Source: Bacteroidota bacterium
GTDB lineage: Bacteria > Bacteroidota > Bacteroidia > Bacteroidales > Paludibacteraceae
NCBI GenBank assembly: GCA_017860295.1
Contig: JAFNAS010000005.1
Span: 62,001-126,000, forward strand
Direction: 5' to 3'
DNA length: 64,000 nt
Shown: positions 45,090-54,205 of the stretch, piece by piece
How the letters are laid out: each line of letters starts with the position of its first letter
How positions within the stretch are numbered: the first letter of the stretch is position 1
The notes under the pieces: generated by a model
Databases searched by the model: none
What the model was told of the DNA's origin: nothing
Seen by the model: the letters and a program-made list of their open reading frames with translations, nothing else
Made by a program: the position numbers and the translations under genes

Positions 45090-46348
45090 TATTCCAATCC
45101 GTATTCGTTGATTTTTCGATAAAGAGTACGCTCGGAAATACCCAACTCTTGAGCTGCAAATTTCCGTTTGCCTTTGTGTCGTTCCAAAGCTTTTCTAATC
45201 ATATCTTTTTCCACCTCTTCGAGCGACAAAGACTCTTCTACATACTCTTCGGTATCTTCAATATGATCGTGTTTTCCATTCGTTTTAAAGGAAGACGGCT
45301 GATGTTGTGGAGCAACTATGGTTGTTTCATTTGGTTGAACATACTGAGGTCGAAACAACTGCATTTCCTCCATTTTCGCCGCCGTAGCAACATCAACATT
45401 TCCACCCTTAGTGATTATTTCGTGCACCAACTGTTTCAAATCATTCATGTCCTTACGCATATCGAACAATACCTGATAAAGAATCTCTCGCTCATTGCTG
45501 AACGAACGCTGTTCTTCCGCATGGCTTCCGCCGAATACAGAAGGGAGAGTTTCCATTTCATTATCAGGCAAATATGCTCTAATAACAGAACCTGTCAGTT
45601 CTCTATTTTGTTCGATAACCGAAATTTGTTCGGCTATATTTTTTAATTGTCGAATGTTGCCTCTCCAATAGTAGTTGGCAAGAATTAGTTGAGCTTCGTC
45701 GTTCAGTTTTACAGGAGGCATCCTGTATTTTTCAGCAAAATCGAGAGCAAACTTTCTAAATAACAGTACAATATCTTCTTTCCGATCACGTAAAGGAGGT
45801 ATAGAAATGGGAACGGTATTGAGACGGTAGTACAGATCATCGCGAAATTTACCCTGCCGTGTTGCTTCAATCATATTCAGATTGGTAGCCGCCACCACAC
45901 GCACATTAGTTTTCTGTACTTTCGACGATCCGACCTTGATAAACTCTCCGGCTTCAAGAACACGCAATAAACGAACCTGTGTAGAATGAGGAAGTTCTCC
46001 TACTTCATCCAAAAAAATCGTTCCACCGTCAGCTACTTCAAAATAACCTTTACGCTCACCCAAAGCACCTGTAAACGATCCTTTTTCGTGTCCGAACAAT
46101 TCCGAATCGATAGTCCCTTCGGGAATAGCTCCACAGTTGACGGCAATATACGGCCCATGTTTCCGATGGCTGAACTGATGAATAATTTGAGGAAAAGTCT
46201 CCTTTCCAACGCCACTTTCACCGGTAATCAAAACAGACAAATCTGTTGCCGAAACCTGCACGGCTATATCAATTGCACGATTCAATAACGGAGAGGTTCC
46301 GATAATTCCGAATCTTTGTTTTACCGATTGTAATTCTGATGGTTGCAT
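45089..46348 (-). CDS. sigma-54-dependent transcriptional activator
   Basis: A 419-residue enhancer-binding protein without a receiver or sensor domain. The AAA+ motor starts near residue 12: Walker A GESGVGKE at 43-50, the sigma-54 contact loop GSFTGA at 90-95 (usual form GAFTGA), Walker B IFLDE at 111-115 and the R-finger region RLLRVLEAGEFIKVGS. After a linker of about 130 residues comes a Fis-type helix-turn-helix (about 380-419, ISERTLYRKINEYGLE). Lacking an input domain, it may be always active or controlled by a partner. Targets are unknown. It is the first gene of the minus-strand run to hemD. Confidence 0.93.
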   Translation of the reverse strand: MQPSELQSVKQRFGIIGTSPLLNRAIDIAVQVSATDLSVLITGESGVGKETFPQIIHQFSHRKHGPYIAVNCGAIPEGTIDSELFGHEKGSFTGALGERKGYFEVADGGTIFLDEVGELPHSTQVRLLRVLEAGEFIKVGSSKVQKTNVRVVAATNLNMIEATRQGKFRDDLYYRLNTVPISIPPLRDRKEDIVLLFRKFALDFAEKYRMPPVKLNDEAQLILANYYWRGNIRQLKNIAEQISVIEQNRELTGSVIRAYLPDNEMETLPSVFGGSHAEEQRSFSNEREILYQVLFDMRKDMNDLKQLVHEIITKGGNVDVATAAKMEEMQLFRPQYVQPNETTIVAPQHQPSSFKTNGKHDHIEDTEEYVEESLSLEEVEKDMIRKALERHKGKRKFAAQELGISERTLYRKINEYGLE

Positions 46349-46465
46349 AAAATAGATTGAGCTACAAACATTGCAATACTTTTCATGAACAACCCGCCAA
46401 TATTGTCAGGAAAAGACTGACAAAATTACATCTTTTTTACGATAATTGAGTCTCAAAAAAGGATA

Positions 46466-46502
46466 AAAGAAAAAGGGACTTTTCCTAACAGAAAAGCCCC
46501 CA
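46466..46502 (-). terminator. terminator after the TldE gene
   Basis: On the minus strand GGGGGCTTTTC pairs with GAAAAGTCCC around a short loop, followed by TTTTTCTTTT; it lies 27 bases past the tldE stop. Confidence 0.8.
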
Positions 46503-46528
46503 TAATATTTTCAAATACGACTCTATTT

Positions 46529-47848
46529 TTACAAACCACTGAAATCAACACTATCAAACAAAAGTGTCGGCAATTGCCACGATGAAGATTTCAAAGGATT
46601 GTTCCCAATCTCGGCCAAATTGCTCCACAAAGTAAGCATATCACCGGTAATATTCATTTCAGATATAGGTTGTTTCAATTCCCCATTCTCAATCAGAAAT
46701 CCCTCTATCCCATAAGAAAAGTTGCCCGTCGAACTATTGCAGTTACCACCATTAAAACCCGTAACTAAAATACCCTTCAACATCTTACCGATCAATTCTT
46801 GTTGACTGTAATTTCCTTTATCGAAATAGAGCACCGAAGGCGAACCGGTAGTGGGTTCCACGTTCAATTTATTGGCAATATACGAATCAATAAAATAGGT
46901 CTGCAACACTCCATGTTCAAAAACATTACGTTTTTTGGTGGCAATACCTTCGCGATCGAAACATTTGGCCCCCAGCGCTTTCGGCAACAGAGGATTATCG
47001 ACCAAAGTTATCTTGTCTGCAACCACTTTTTGCCCGATTTTATCGAGTAAAAACGAGTTTTTTTGCTGAATAGACGAACCGTTAATAGCTGAAATCAGAG
47101 GCGAAAGAAGTGTGCGAACTGCCATATTTTCAACCAGCATCTGATATTTACCCGATTGTATTTTCGACTGCCCCATCTTTCTCAAAGCGCGTTCCAGGGC
47201 TTTCTTACCTACACCCTGCTTCTGCAAACCTTCCCATGTCAATGACTCATCGTACCAGTAAGATTCAGGGCGGGCATCGCCATCTCCTTTTACCGAAACA
47301 CTCACCGATACACCAAACGACGAAGTAGCGCTTTCGCCTTCAAATCCGTTACTGGCCACGATATAGGCAAAATTTTCAGTATCGCCGTATGCGGACGACA
47401 CGGAGATGATTCGAGAATCGCTTCCATAAATCTCAGTAGCAGCCGACTTTGCCAATTTCAGCTTTTCATCGGCAGAAACAGATTGGAATTTCGGATCGTA
47501 AAGCTCCAAAGAAGCTTCGCTACCGGAAAAATAGAGTGAAGGATCGGGCAATTTACGAGCAGGATCTTCGGCCAGAAAACGCACGGAGGTAACGCCGTCT
47601 GCAATAAATTTCTCCAGCTCCCGGCGATCCATGCGATTGGTCGATATCGCGCCATAGCGTCCATCAACAAAGAGATAAAGCACCATCTGATTCTCTTCGG
47701 CCTGTTGTAGTTTGTCCAACTGCGTATCCCGAACTTCAAACGAGCTTTCCGATCCCGAAAATATTCCGACGCGGCACTCCTGACAACCTTTTTTGAGGGC
47801 ATACTGCATTGCCCAACGTGCCAGTTCTTTTTGTTCTTTCTTTATCAT
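46529..47848 (-). CDS. TldE/PmbA-like metalloprotease subunit
   Basis: A 439-residue TldD/PmbA-family protein without the HExxxH zinc motif, as expected for the non-catalytic TldE (PmbA) partner. Blocks include RVGIFSGSESSFEVRDTQLD near residue 23-42, VKGDGDARPESYWYD and the C-terminal NCNSSTGNFSYGIEGFLIEN. In E. coli TldD and TldE form a heterodimer that digests unfolded peptides and matures microcin B17 and CcdA. The chain has no signal peptide, in contrast to its partner upstream. The gap between the two genes is 15 bases. Confidence 0.92.
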   Translation of the reverse strand: MIKKEQKELARWAMQYALKKGCQECRVGIFSGSESSFEVRDTQLDKLQQAEENQMVLYLFVDGRYGAISTNRMDRRELEKFIADGVTSVRFLAEDPARKLPDPSLYFSGSEASLELYDPKFQSVSADEKLKLAKSAATEIYGSDSRIISVSSAYGDTENFAYIVASNGFEGESATSSFGVSVSVSVKGDGDARPESYWYDESLTWEGLQKQGVGKKALERALRKMGQSKIQSGKYQMLVENMAVRTLLSPLISAINGSSIQQKNSFLLDKIGQKVVADKITLVDNPLLPKALGAKCFDREGIATKKRNVFEHGVLQTYFIDSYIANKLNVEPTTGSPSVLYFDKGNYSQQELIGKMLKGILVTGFNGGNCNSSTGNFSYGIEGFLIENGELKQPISEMNITGDMLTLWSNLAEIGNNPLKSSSWQLPTLLFDSVDFSGL

Positions 47849-47863
47849 AACTGCAATCTTGCA

Positions 47864-49390
47864 TTAAGCATTTTCACCACCCACCGTCAGTTTCGAAACC
47901 AGCACAGAAGGCATTCCACAGGTCACCGGACAACTCTGTCCATCTTTACCACAGGTCCAGGTGCCGTTATCCATTTTATAATTATTGGCCACCATCGTAA
48001 TATCGGACAAAGCTTTCGGTCCGTTACCAATGATGTTAATATCTTTTATCGGACGGGTCAGTTTTCCATCTTCAATAAGATACCCAGACTTCACAAAGAA
48101 GGTAAAGTCTCCAGCTCCGATCTGCACCTGCCCGTTTGTAAAATTATCAACAAAGATTCCTCTTTTCACCGAGGCTATCATATCTTCTTCGTGCGCATTT
48201 CCATTTTCCATGTAAGTTGCGCGCATTCTGGGAATAGGCGTAAAACGGAATGATTGACGGCGACCATTACCGGTTGGAGCCACACCGTAATGCTTCGCAC
48301 TAATCCGGTCGTGCAAGTAACTATTAAGAACGCCATCTTTTACAATATAGGTTTTCTGTCCCAACACACCTTCATCATCCACATTTACCGATCCTCGGTT
48401 GAAAGGAATGGTTCCATCGTCCAAAACAGAAATCGAGGAATCACACACTTTTTTACCCAATTTATCGGAAAAAATAGAGGTATTCTTTCGATTAAAATCA
48501 GCCTCAAAAGCATGACCGATCGCTTCGTGCAACAAAATACCTGAGCCTCCGGCACCCATCACCACCGGCATCTCACCTCCCTTGGGTTTAATAGCATCAA
48601 ACATAAGTGCAGTTTGCTTAACAGCTTCCTGAGAAACAGTCTCCACCAGATCGTCTGTCAAAAACTCAGCACCCATACGGTATGCTCGCGCTGAACGACC
48701 GTTTTCTATCTGCCCCTTTTGCTCCATAATGCAGGTAGCACTAAGCGTTCCCATCGGACGGTAATCGTGCATCAACACTCCGTCCGAATTAAAAAACAGA
48801 ATATATGAAGTTGAATCGGTTTGCGAAACAATCACCCGGGAGACACGCTTGTCAAAACTAAATATTCTATCATTAATTTTTTGAAGATACGGTTTCTTCG
48901 CCTTCACTTCGGTTTCTTCCCACGATGAAATAACGTTATAATAATTTTTCTTAAACGGCACTTCATTAATATTCATAGACTTAACCCCTGTGATTCCATT
49001 CGCAATCTTAGCTGCAATCCGTGCCGCTTTAATCATATCAAGCACCGTAACATTTTCAGTATAAGCATACCCAGTCTGATCTCCTTTAATCACACGGATG
49101 CCAACTCCAAAATCGATATTCGATGAAGTAGAATTCACCTTTCCATCACGCAAAACAAGCATATTATCTAGTGTATGCTCGAAAAAAATATCGGCATAAT
49201 CACCACCATTCTCCATAGCAATTGCCATTACTTTCCTCAACTCATTCTCCGTCACCTTGAAATGATCGAGAACCCACTGCAAGGTAAGTTCTTTTGGCGA
49301 AAAGGATTCGAGAAGGGCGGCTCCAGGAATCAAAGCCGCTCCGGCCAGCATACCTCCGGTCTTTAAAAACGCTCTCCTACTACAGTTCAT
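47864..49390 (-). CDS. TldD-like metalloprotease with Tat signal
   Basis: A 508-residue TldD family protease. The zinc motif HEAIGH begins at His288 (HEAIGHAFEAD), with the third ligand expected near the C-terminal glycine-rich region. The N-terminus is MNCSRRAFLKTGGMLAGAAL, a twin-arginine signal (SRRAFLK) with a hydrophobic stretch. E. coli TldD is cytoplasmic, so export through Tat would put this one in the periplasm. The partner gene downstream lacks a signal and could only follow as a pre-folded complex. Length beyond the signal is normal for TldD. Confidence 0.92.
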   Translation of the reverse strand: MNCSRRAFLKTGGMLAGAALIPGAALLESFSPKELTLQWVLDHFKVTENELRKVMAIAMENGGDYADIFFEHTLDNMLVLRDGKVNSTSSNIDFGVGIRVIKGDQTGYAYTENVTVLDMIKAARIAAKIANGITGVKSMNINEVPFKKNYYNVISSWEETEVKAKKPYLQKINDRIFSFDKRVSRVIVSQTDSTSYILFFNSDGVLMHDYRPMGTLSATCIMEQKGQIENGRSARAYRMGAEFLTDDLVETVSQEAVKQTALMFDAIKPKGGEMPVVMGAGGSGILLHEAIGHAFEADFNRKNTSIFSDKLGKKVCDSSISVLDDGTIPFNRGSVNVDDEGVLGQKTYIVKDGVLNSYLHDRISAKHYGVAPTGNGRRQSFRFTPIPRMRATYMENGNAHEEDMIASVKRGIFVDNFTNGQVQIGAGDFTFFVKSGYLIEDGKLTRPIKDINIIGNGPKALSDITMVANNYKMDNGTWTCGKDGQSCPVTCGMPSVLVSKLTVGGENA

Positions 49391-49489
49391 ACGCGATAAC
49401 TATTTAATTATCAAACAATATAATTAGTTGCATTCTACAACTATAATTTTCTGCAATTTACATATTAAATCCGACAAATAACTTATTAA

Positions 49490-50719
49490 TCAGTATTTAT
49501 CTGCCGGCAACAAGAGTGAACTATCTCCGTAACTCAAAAAACGAAAATCGTTATTGAATGCGTATTCGTAAATTTTCTTCCAGTCACTACCGACAAATGC
49601 TGAAATCAGAAGTAGCAATGTGCTCTTGGGCTGATGAAAATTTGTAATAATCCCGTTCACAAGACGAAATTTATAACCCGGAGCAATGATAATGCGAGTA
49701 GCTGCATTCAATTTATCCAATCGATGCTCATTCATATACACAAGCAAGGCAGACAATGCCTCTTCTGTTGAAGGATATCCGGCCTCGCTATCGTAAGGTT
49801 CCCATTGTTCTACCTGAAACCGAAAAGCATCCGGAGCCAGAATCAACTGACGGCCCAGAAAATAGAGGCTTTCGAGCGTACGCACCGAAGTGGTTCCCAC
49901 AGCAATAACAGAACCTAAGTTACGAAGCAGCTCTTCTATGGCTGTTTTCCGCACAGAAATAATTTCGGAATGCATTGCATGATCGCCGATAGCCTTCGAT
50001 TTCACCGGCTGAAACGTACCGGCTCCGACATGCAACGTCACCTCCAACGAACCGACACCATGCTGCTCCAAATCGCGAAGCACAGCCTCCGTAAAGTGCA
50101 ACCCGGCTGTTGGGGCAGCCACCGAGCCTTCTATTTTAGCGTAAACCGTTTGATAGGTCTCTTTATCCGACTCTTCCGTCTCCCGGTGCAAATAGGGTGG
50201 AATAGGCAACTCACCCACCCGATCGAGAATATCGGCAAAGGTCAATGCCGTTGAATTCCACGAAAAGCGAACGATATGCGACAATCCATGGGAAGATATC
50301 CTTTCGGCTGTTACGGTCACGGTTTGATTGCCCGACGGGAACTCTCGGGTCAACACACCCTCTTTCCACTTTTTCAGGTTACCGATCATGCAAAGCCATT
50401 CGCAGCTTTCGGTCTGTTGAAATGCCAGCGTATAATCGAACGGTTTGTGAGGCTCCAGGCAAAAGACTTCAATACGGGCTCCCGTCTCTTTAAAAAACAA
50501 AACACGGGCCTGAACAACCCGCGTATTATTGCGTACCAAAAGTGTTTTTGCCGGCAAATACTCCACCAGATTCCGAAATTTCGATTCGGAGATATTGCCT
50601 TGTTGATATACTAATAATTTTGACGCATCCCTTTCGGCCAGAGGAAATTTCGCAATACGTTCATCGGGCAGCAGGTAGTCATACTCATCAATATCTATTT
50701 GTTGTGGACGCTTTGTCAT
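49490..50719 (-). CDS. queA: S-adenosylmethionine:tRNA ribosyltransferase-isomerase (long form)
   Basis: Transfers the ribosyl part of S-adenosylmethionine to preQ1 in tRNA to make epoxyqueuosine. The blocks YDYLLPDERIAKFPL, KTLLVRNNTRVVQARV, VAAPTAGLHFTEAVL, LHVGAGTFQPVK, AVGTTSVRTLESL and NFHQPKSTLLLLISAF span the family. At 409 residues it is longer than the usual 340-350-residue QueA and matches a second QueA-like form seen in Bacteroidota. The ATG at 50719 is chosen because longer in-frame starts (50746, 50776) run into the terminator of dnaN. Confidence 0.9.
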   Translation of the reverse strand: MTKRPQQIDIDEYDYLLPDERIAKFPLAERDASKLLVYQQGNISESKFRNLVEYLPAKTLLVRNNTRVVQARVLFFKETGARIEVFCLEPHKPFDYTLAFQQTESCEWLCMIGNLKKWKEGVLTREFPSGNQTVTVTAERISSHGLSHIVRFSWNSTALTFADILDRVGELPIPPYLHRETEESDKETYQTVYAKIEGSVAAPTAGLHFTEAVLRDLEQHGVGSLEVTLHVGAGTFQPVKSKAIGDHAMHSEIISVRKTAIEELLRNLGSVIAVGTTSVRTLESLYFLGRQLILAPDAFRFQVEQWEPYDSEAGYPSTEEALSALLVYMNEHRLDKLNAATRIIIAPGYKFRLVNGIITNFHQPKSTLLLLISAFVGSDWKKIYEYAFNNDFRFLSYGDSSLLLPADKY

Positions 50720-50746
50720 CGATCCGTCTATTTCTAAATTCAGCAT

Positions 50747-50779
50747 AAAAAACAAAATGTGGCACCAGCGCGCCACATT
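50747..50779 (-). terminator. Rho-independent terminator of dnaN
   Basis: On the minus strand AATGTGGC (50779-50772) pairs perfectly with GCCACATT (50763-50756) around an eight-base loop and is followed by TTTGTTTTTT. It lies 30 bases past the dnaN stop and within the optional N-terminal extension of the queA frame. Confidence 0.85.
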
Positions 50780-50809
50780 CGTTTTATTATTTTTATCAAT
50801 CGCTTTTAA

Positions 50810-51934
50810 TTAGCTGTTGAGCAACATCGGCATCAAAAGCATCAGTACATTTTCACTTTCAGATTGGTCGAACGGAAGGAACAAGCCGGCACGCGAAGGT
50901 TCCGACAATTCGATTGTCACTTCGGTCGACGACAGGTTATTCAAAATATCGATCAGGAAAGAGGACTTGAATCCGATCTCGATCTTATCGCCTTCAAACT
51001 GACATGCGATGGTCTCTTCTGCCGAGATGGAGAAGTCGATATCCTGCGCCGAGATATGAATTTGATTGTTCGTAATCTGCAATTTTACCAAACTTGTTCC
51101 CTGATTCGAAAATACCGAAACACGTTTTACCGCATTCAATAAAGTAACACGATCGGCAATAACACGAACCGGATTGTTGACCGGAATTACACCGGCATAG
51201 TTGGGGTAACGCCCTTCGATTTGACGGGCAAACAATGTATAGTTTTGCAACTTGAAGCAAATATTCTTTTCATCGAAACTTACGGCCACGTCACCGGTCT
51301 CTTTCGGCAAAATGTTTTTCAGCAAGCTGGCAGCCTTCTTCGCCAGAATAAAAGAGAAACCCTCTGTACCTTCGGGCGCTTCGGTCTGAAAACGAACCAA
51401 CTTATGAGCATCGGTAGCTACAATGGTGGTGTGTTCTGTGGTAATATCAAAGAAAATGCCATTCATCACCGGACGCAATTCGTCGTCGGCTGTTGCAAAA
51501 AAGGTGGTTTGAATACCGTTATTCAACACAGATGCGTCAATTGCAAACGTATTGGTACTTTCAGAAAGAGAAGGAATACGGGGATATTCGTCTCCTTTTT
51601 GTCCGATAAAATTGTAGGTTCCGTTATCGGACGAGATGACAAGGGCCAGATTTTCATCATCCAAATCGAATGTCAACGGTTGTTCCGAGAACTCACGCAG
51701 GGTATCCAGCAACAATTTGGCTGTCACGGCAACACTACCCTCACCTTCCACATCAACTACTTCCATCGAAGTAATCATCGTAGTTTCCAGATCGGAAGCC
51801 GTCAGTGTCAACGTATTTCCTTCAAGTTTGAATAAAAAATTATCAAGAATAGCCAGCGTATTTTTACTATTAATCACGCGGCTAATAGCCTGTAAATGGC
51901 TTAACAATGCTGTGCTGGAGGCTACAAATTTCAT
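50810..51934 (-). CDS. dnaN: DNA polymerase III beta sliding clamp
   Basis: A 374-residue ring-forming processivity factor with three clamp domains. The N-terminal MKFVASSTALLSHLQAISRV, the middle EYPRIPSLSES and RPVMNGIFFDI segments, YPNYAGVIP and the C-terminal LLMPMLLNS (the hydrophobic-cleft end MPM-L) are all typical. It is preceded by a good minus-strand promoter and followed by its own terminator, so it is monocistronic here, apart from dnaA or recF. Confidence 0.97.
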   Translation of the reverse strand: MKFVASSTALLSHLQAISRVINSKNTLAILDNFLFKLEGNTLTLTASDLETTMITSMEVVDVEGEGSVAVTAKLLLDTLREFSEQPLTFDLDDENLALVISSDNGTYNFIGQKGDEYPRIPSLSESTNTFAIDASVLNNGIQTTFFATADDELRPVMNGIFFDITTEHTTIVATDAHKLVRFQTEAPEGTEGFSFILAKKAASLLKNILPKETGDVAVSFDEKNICFKLQNYTLFARQIEGRYPNYAGVIPVNNPVRVIADRVTLLNAVKRVSVFSNQGTSLVKLQITNNQIHISAQDIDFSISAEETIACQFEGDKIEIGFKSSFLIDILNNLSSTEVTIELSEPSRAGLFLPFDQSESENVLMLLMPMLLNS

Positions 51935-52004
51935 ACGTGTATTATTTTATGAATAACAAATTACAAAAAACGCCCCTTGGTCATGGGGAGTTCCAATTCT
52001 GTTG

Positions 52005-52033
52005 CAAAAATATTTAAATGTATTTTTTTGCAA
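52005..52033 (-). promoter_or_regulatory. promoter of dnaN
   Basis: On the minus strand TTG (52033-52031) and TATTTTTG (52012-52005) are spaced by 18 bases. The leader of about 65 bases also contains a CCCC/GGGG hairpin (51974-51989). Confidence 0.7.
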
Positions 52034-52125
52034 CAGACAAAGTTAAGATTTCAATTTGATTCCTCCAAATGATTTTTTCAACAACCGGAATGACGTCGAG
52101 ACGCGGCCTCTTCGTTCAATTTTCG

Positions 52126-52133
52126 TATCTTTG
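52126..52133 (+). promoter_or_regulatory. -7 box upstream of the ABC-F gene
   Basis: TATCTTTG, 24 bases before the ATG; the -33 region is GC-rich and weak. Confidence 0.6.
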
Positions 52134-52157
52134 CACCCTTAAATTTTCAGTGTAAAA

Positions 52158-54092
52158 ATGATTTCTGTAGAACAACTTACGGTCGAATTCGGCGGGCATA
52201 CGCTCTTCGATTCCATTTCTTTTCTTGTCAACCCGAAAGACCGCATTGCTTTAGTCGGTAAAAACGGAGCCGGAAAAACCACTATGCTCCGAATCTTTGC
52301 CGGCCAGCAAAACCCCACGTCGGGAAAGGTTGCTATTCCCTCCGATGTCTCTATCGGATATCTTCCTCAGCACCTTCTTCCCAGCGGCAACCTCACCGTT
52401 ATTGAGGAGGCCGAAACGGCTTTTGCGGAACTGCAACAACTTCAGGCCGGCATTGACGAGATGAACCATCAATTAGCCACCCGCACCGACTACGACTCGC
52501 CCGAATATAATAAGTTGATTGAGCAGATGACACACGACACCGAACGGTTGCAACTACTCGGAGGTACCAATTTCAGGGCTGAAACCGAAAAAACGCTGAT
52601 CGGACTGGGCTTTGAACGAAGCGATTTCGATCGTCCCGTAGGTGAATTCAGCGGAGGATGGCGCATGCGTATCGAACTGGCCAAACTGTTGTTGCGCAGA
52701 CCCGATATTTTACTGCTCGACGAGCCGACCAACCACCTCGATATCGAATCGATTCAATGGCTGGAGACTTTTCTGGCGACACAGGCCAATGCGGTGCTTC
52801 TGGTTTCGCACGACCGGGCTTTCCTCGATGCCGTCTCCAACCGCACCATCGAACTCTCGTTGGGCCGCATTCACGACTACCGTGTACCCTACACTCAGTA
52901 TGTCGGGCTGCGCAAAGAACAACTCGAGCAACAGCAACGCGCCTTTGAAAATCAGCAGAAAATGATTCAGGACACGGAAGATTTTATCGAACGTTTCCGC
53001 TACAAAGCCACCAAAGCCGTACAGGTACAATCGCGCATAAAACAACTGGAAAGACTGGATCGCATTGAGGTGGAAGATGTCGATAATTCGCGACTCAACC
53101 TGAAATTCCCACCCGCGCCCCGTTCCGGAACTATTCCGGTAGAAATTGACGGACTAACCAAGCAATATGGTGAGCACACGGTGCTCGACAACATCGGACT
53201 CATTATCAACCGTGGCGAGAAGGTGGCGTTTGTCGGTAAAAACGGAGAAGGAAAATCGACGCTGGTGAAATGTATCATGAACGAGATAGAATACAGCGGC
53301 ACGCTTCGTTTGGGACACAATGTCAAGATCGGTTACTTTGCACAAAACCAGGCCGCCCTACTCGACGAGAGCCGCACCGTTTTCCAGACCATCGACGACG
53401 TTGCCGTTGGCGATATCCGTACCAAAATACGCGATATTCTGGGTGCCTTTATGTTTGGAGGCGAAGCATCCGACAAAAAAGTGAAAGTACTTTCGGGAGG
53501 TGAACGCAGCCGCTTAGCTATGATTCGCCTGCTACTCGAACCAGTCAATCTGCTGATTCTCGATGAGCCCACTAATCACCTCGATATGCAATCGAAAGAT
53601 GTACTTAAAGAAGCGATTAAGTCCTTCGACGGCACGGTCATTGTGGTTTCGCACGACCGCGAATTTCTCGACGGGCTGGTAACCAAAGTGTACGAATTCG
53701 GACATAAAAAGATAAAAGAGCATTTGGGTGGAATTTATGCTTTTCTCCAAAGCAAAAAAATCGAAACCCTTCAGGAACTGGAACGCAAAACAGCGGCTCC
53801 GGTGGTCAAAGAGAATACTCCCAAGCCCGCGACCGACAATAAGGCAGATTATGCCGCCCGCAAAGAGCTGAGTCGCCAGATAAAGAAACTGGAACGTCAA
53901 CAACAAGAGTCGGAAGCGCTCATCGACAAGTTAGAAAAGGAACTGGCTCTGCTCGAAATAAGCATGAGCGACAATCCCACTCCGGATATTTTTACTGAAT
54001 ACGACCGGATGAAACAACAGTTGGCTGCCGAAATGGAAAAATGGGAAAACACATTGACACAAAAGGATGAATTAGAATCTACCGAAATTTAA
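52158..54092 (+). CDS. ABC-F family ATPase
   Basis: A 644-residue soluble protein with two ABC domains and no membrane part. Walker A motifs are GKNGAGKTT (residues 34-42) and GKNGEGKST (about 362-370); signatures FSGGWRMRIELA and LSGGERSRLAMI; Walker B ILLLDEPTNHLD and LLILDEPTNHLD. A linker (P-site tip) with YVGLRKEQLEQQ lies between them and a coiled-coil tail fills about 560-640. ABC-F proteins work on the ribosome as translation factors; some protect against antibiotics. The coiled-coil tail suggests a Uup/YdiF-like housekeeping member. Confidence 0.93.
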   Translation: MISVEQLTVEFGGHTLFDSISFLVNPKDRIALVGKNGAGKTTMLRIFAGQQNPTSGKVAIPSDVSIGYLPQHLLPSGNLTVIEEAETAFAELQQLQAGIDEMNHQLATRTDYDSPEYNKLIEQMTHDTERLQLLGGTNFRAETEKTLIGLGFERSDFDRPVGEFSGGWRMRIELAKLLLRRPDILLLDEPTNHLDIESIQWLETFLATQANAVLLVSHDRAFLDAVSNRTIELSLGRIHDYRVPYTQYVGLRKEQLEQQQRAFENQQKMIQDTEDFIERFRYKATKAVQVQSRIKQLERLDRIEVEDVDNSRLNLKFPPAPRSGTIPVEIDGLTKQYGEHTVLDNIGLIINRGEKVAFVGKNGEGKSTLVKCIMNEIEYSGTLRLGHNVKIGYFAQNQAALLDESRTVFQTIDDVAVGDIRTKIRDILGAFMFGGEASDKKVKVLSGGERSRLAMIRLLLEPVNLLILDEPTNHLDMQSKDVLKEAIKSFDGTVIVVSHDREFLDGLVTKVYEFGHKKIKEHLGGIYAFLQSKKIETLQELERKTAAPVVKENTPKPATDNKADYAARKELSRQIKKLERQQQESEALIDKLEKELALLEISMSDNPTPDIFTEYDRMKQQLAAEMEKWENTLTQKDELESTEI

Positions 54093-54155
54093 ATTGTTTC
54101 TCACAACAATCGCCCTTTTCCTTATCCGAAAGGTGACAAAGTTCATATCATTTCG

Positions 54156-54163
54156 TATATTTG
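54156..54163 (+). promoter_or_regulatory. -7 box upstream of the polysaccharide locus
   Basis: TATATTTG, 42 bases before the wzm ATG; a GTG at 54133-54135 might serve as a poor -33 element. It could drive the whole export and glycosyltransferase run. Confidence 0.5.
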
Positions 54164-54205
54164 CATTTCAATCAACAATTTTTCACATAAAGAGTTTCGA
54201 TTCGG

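Noticed and set aside
44906-45646. 246-codon plus-strand frame across LOG and the sigma-54 activator
   Set aside because: Antisense to two clear genes; Phe/His-rich composition typical of shadow frames.
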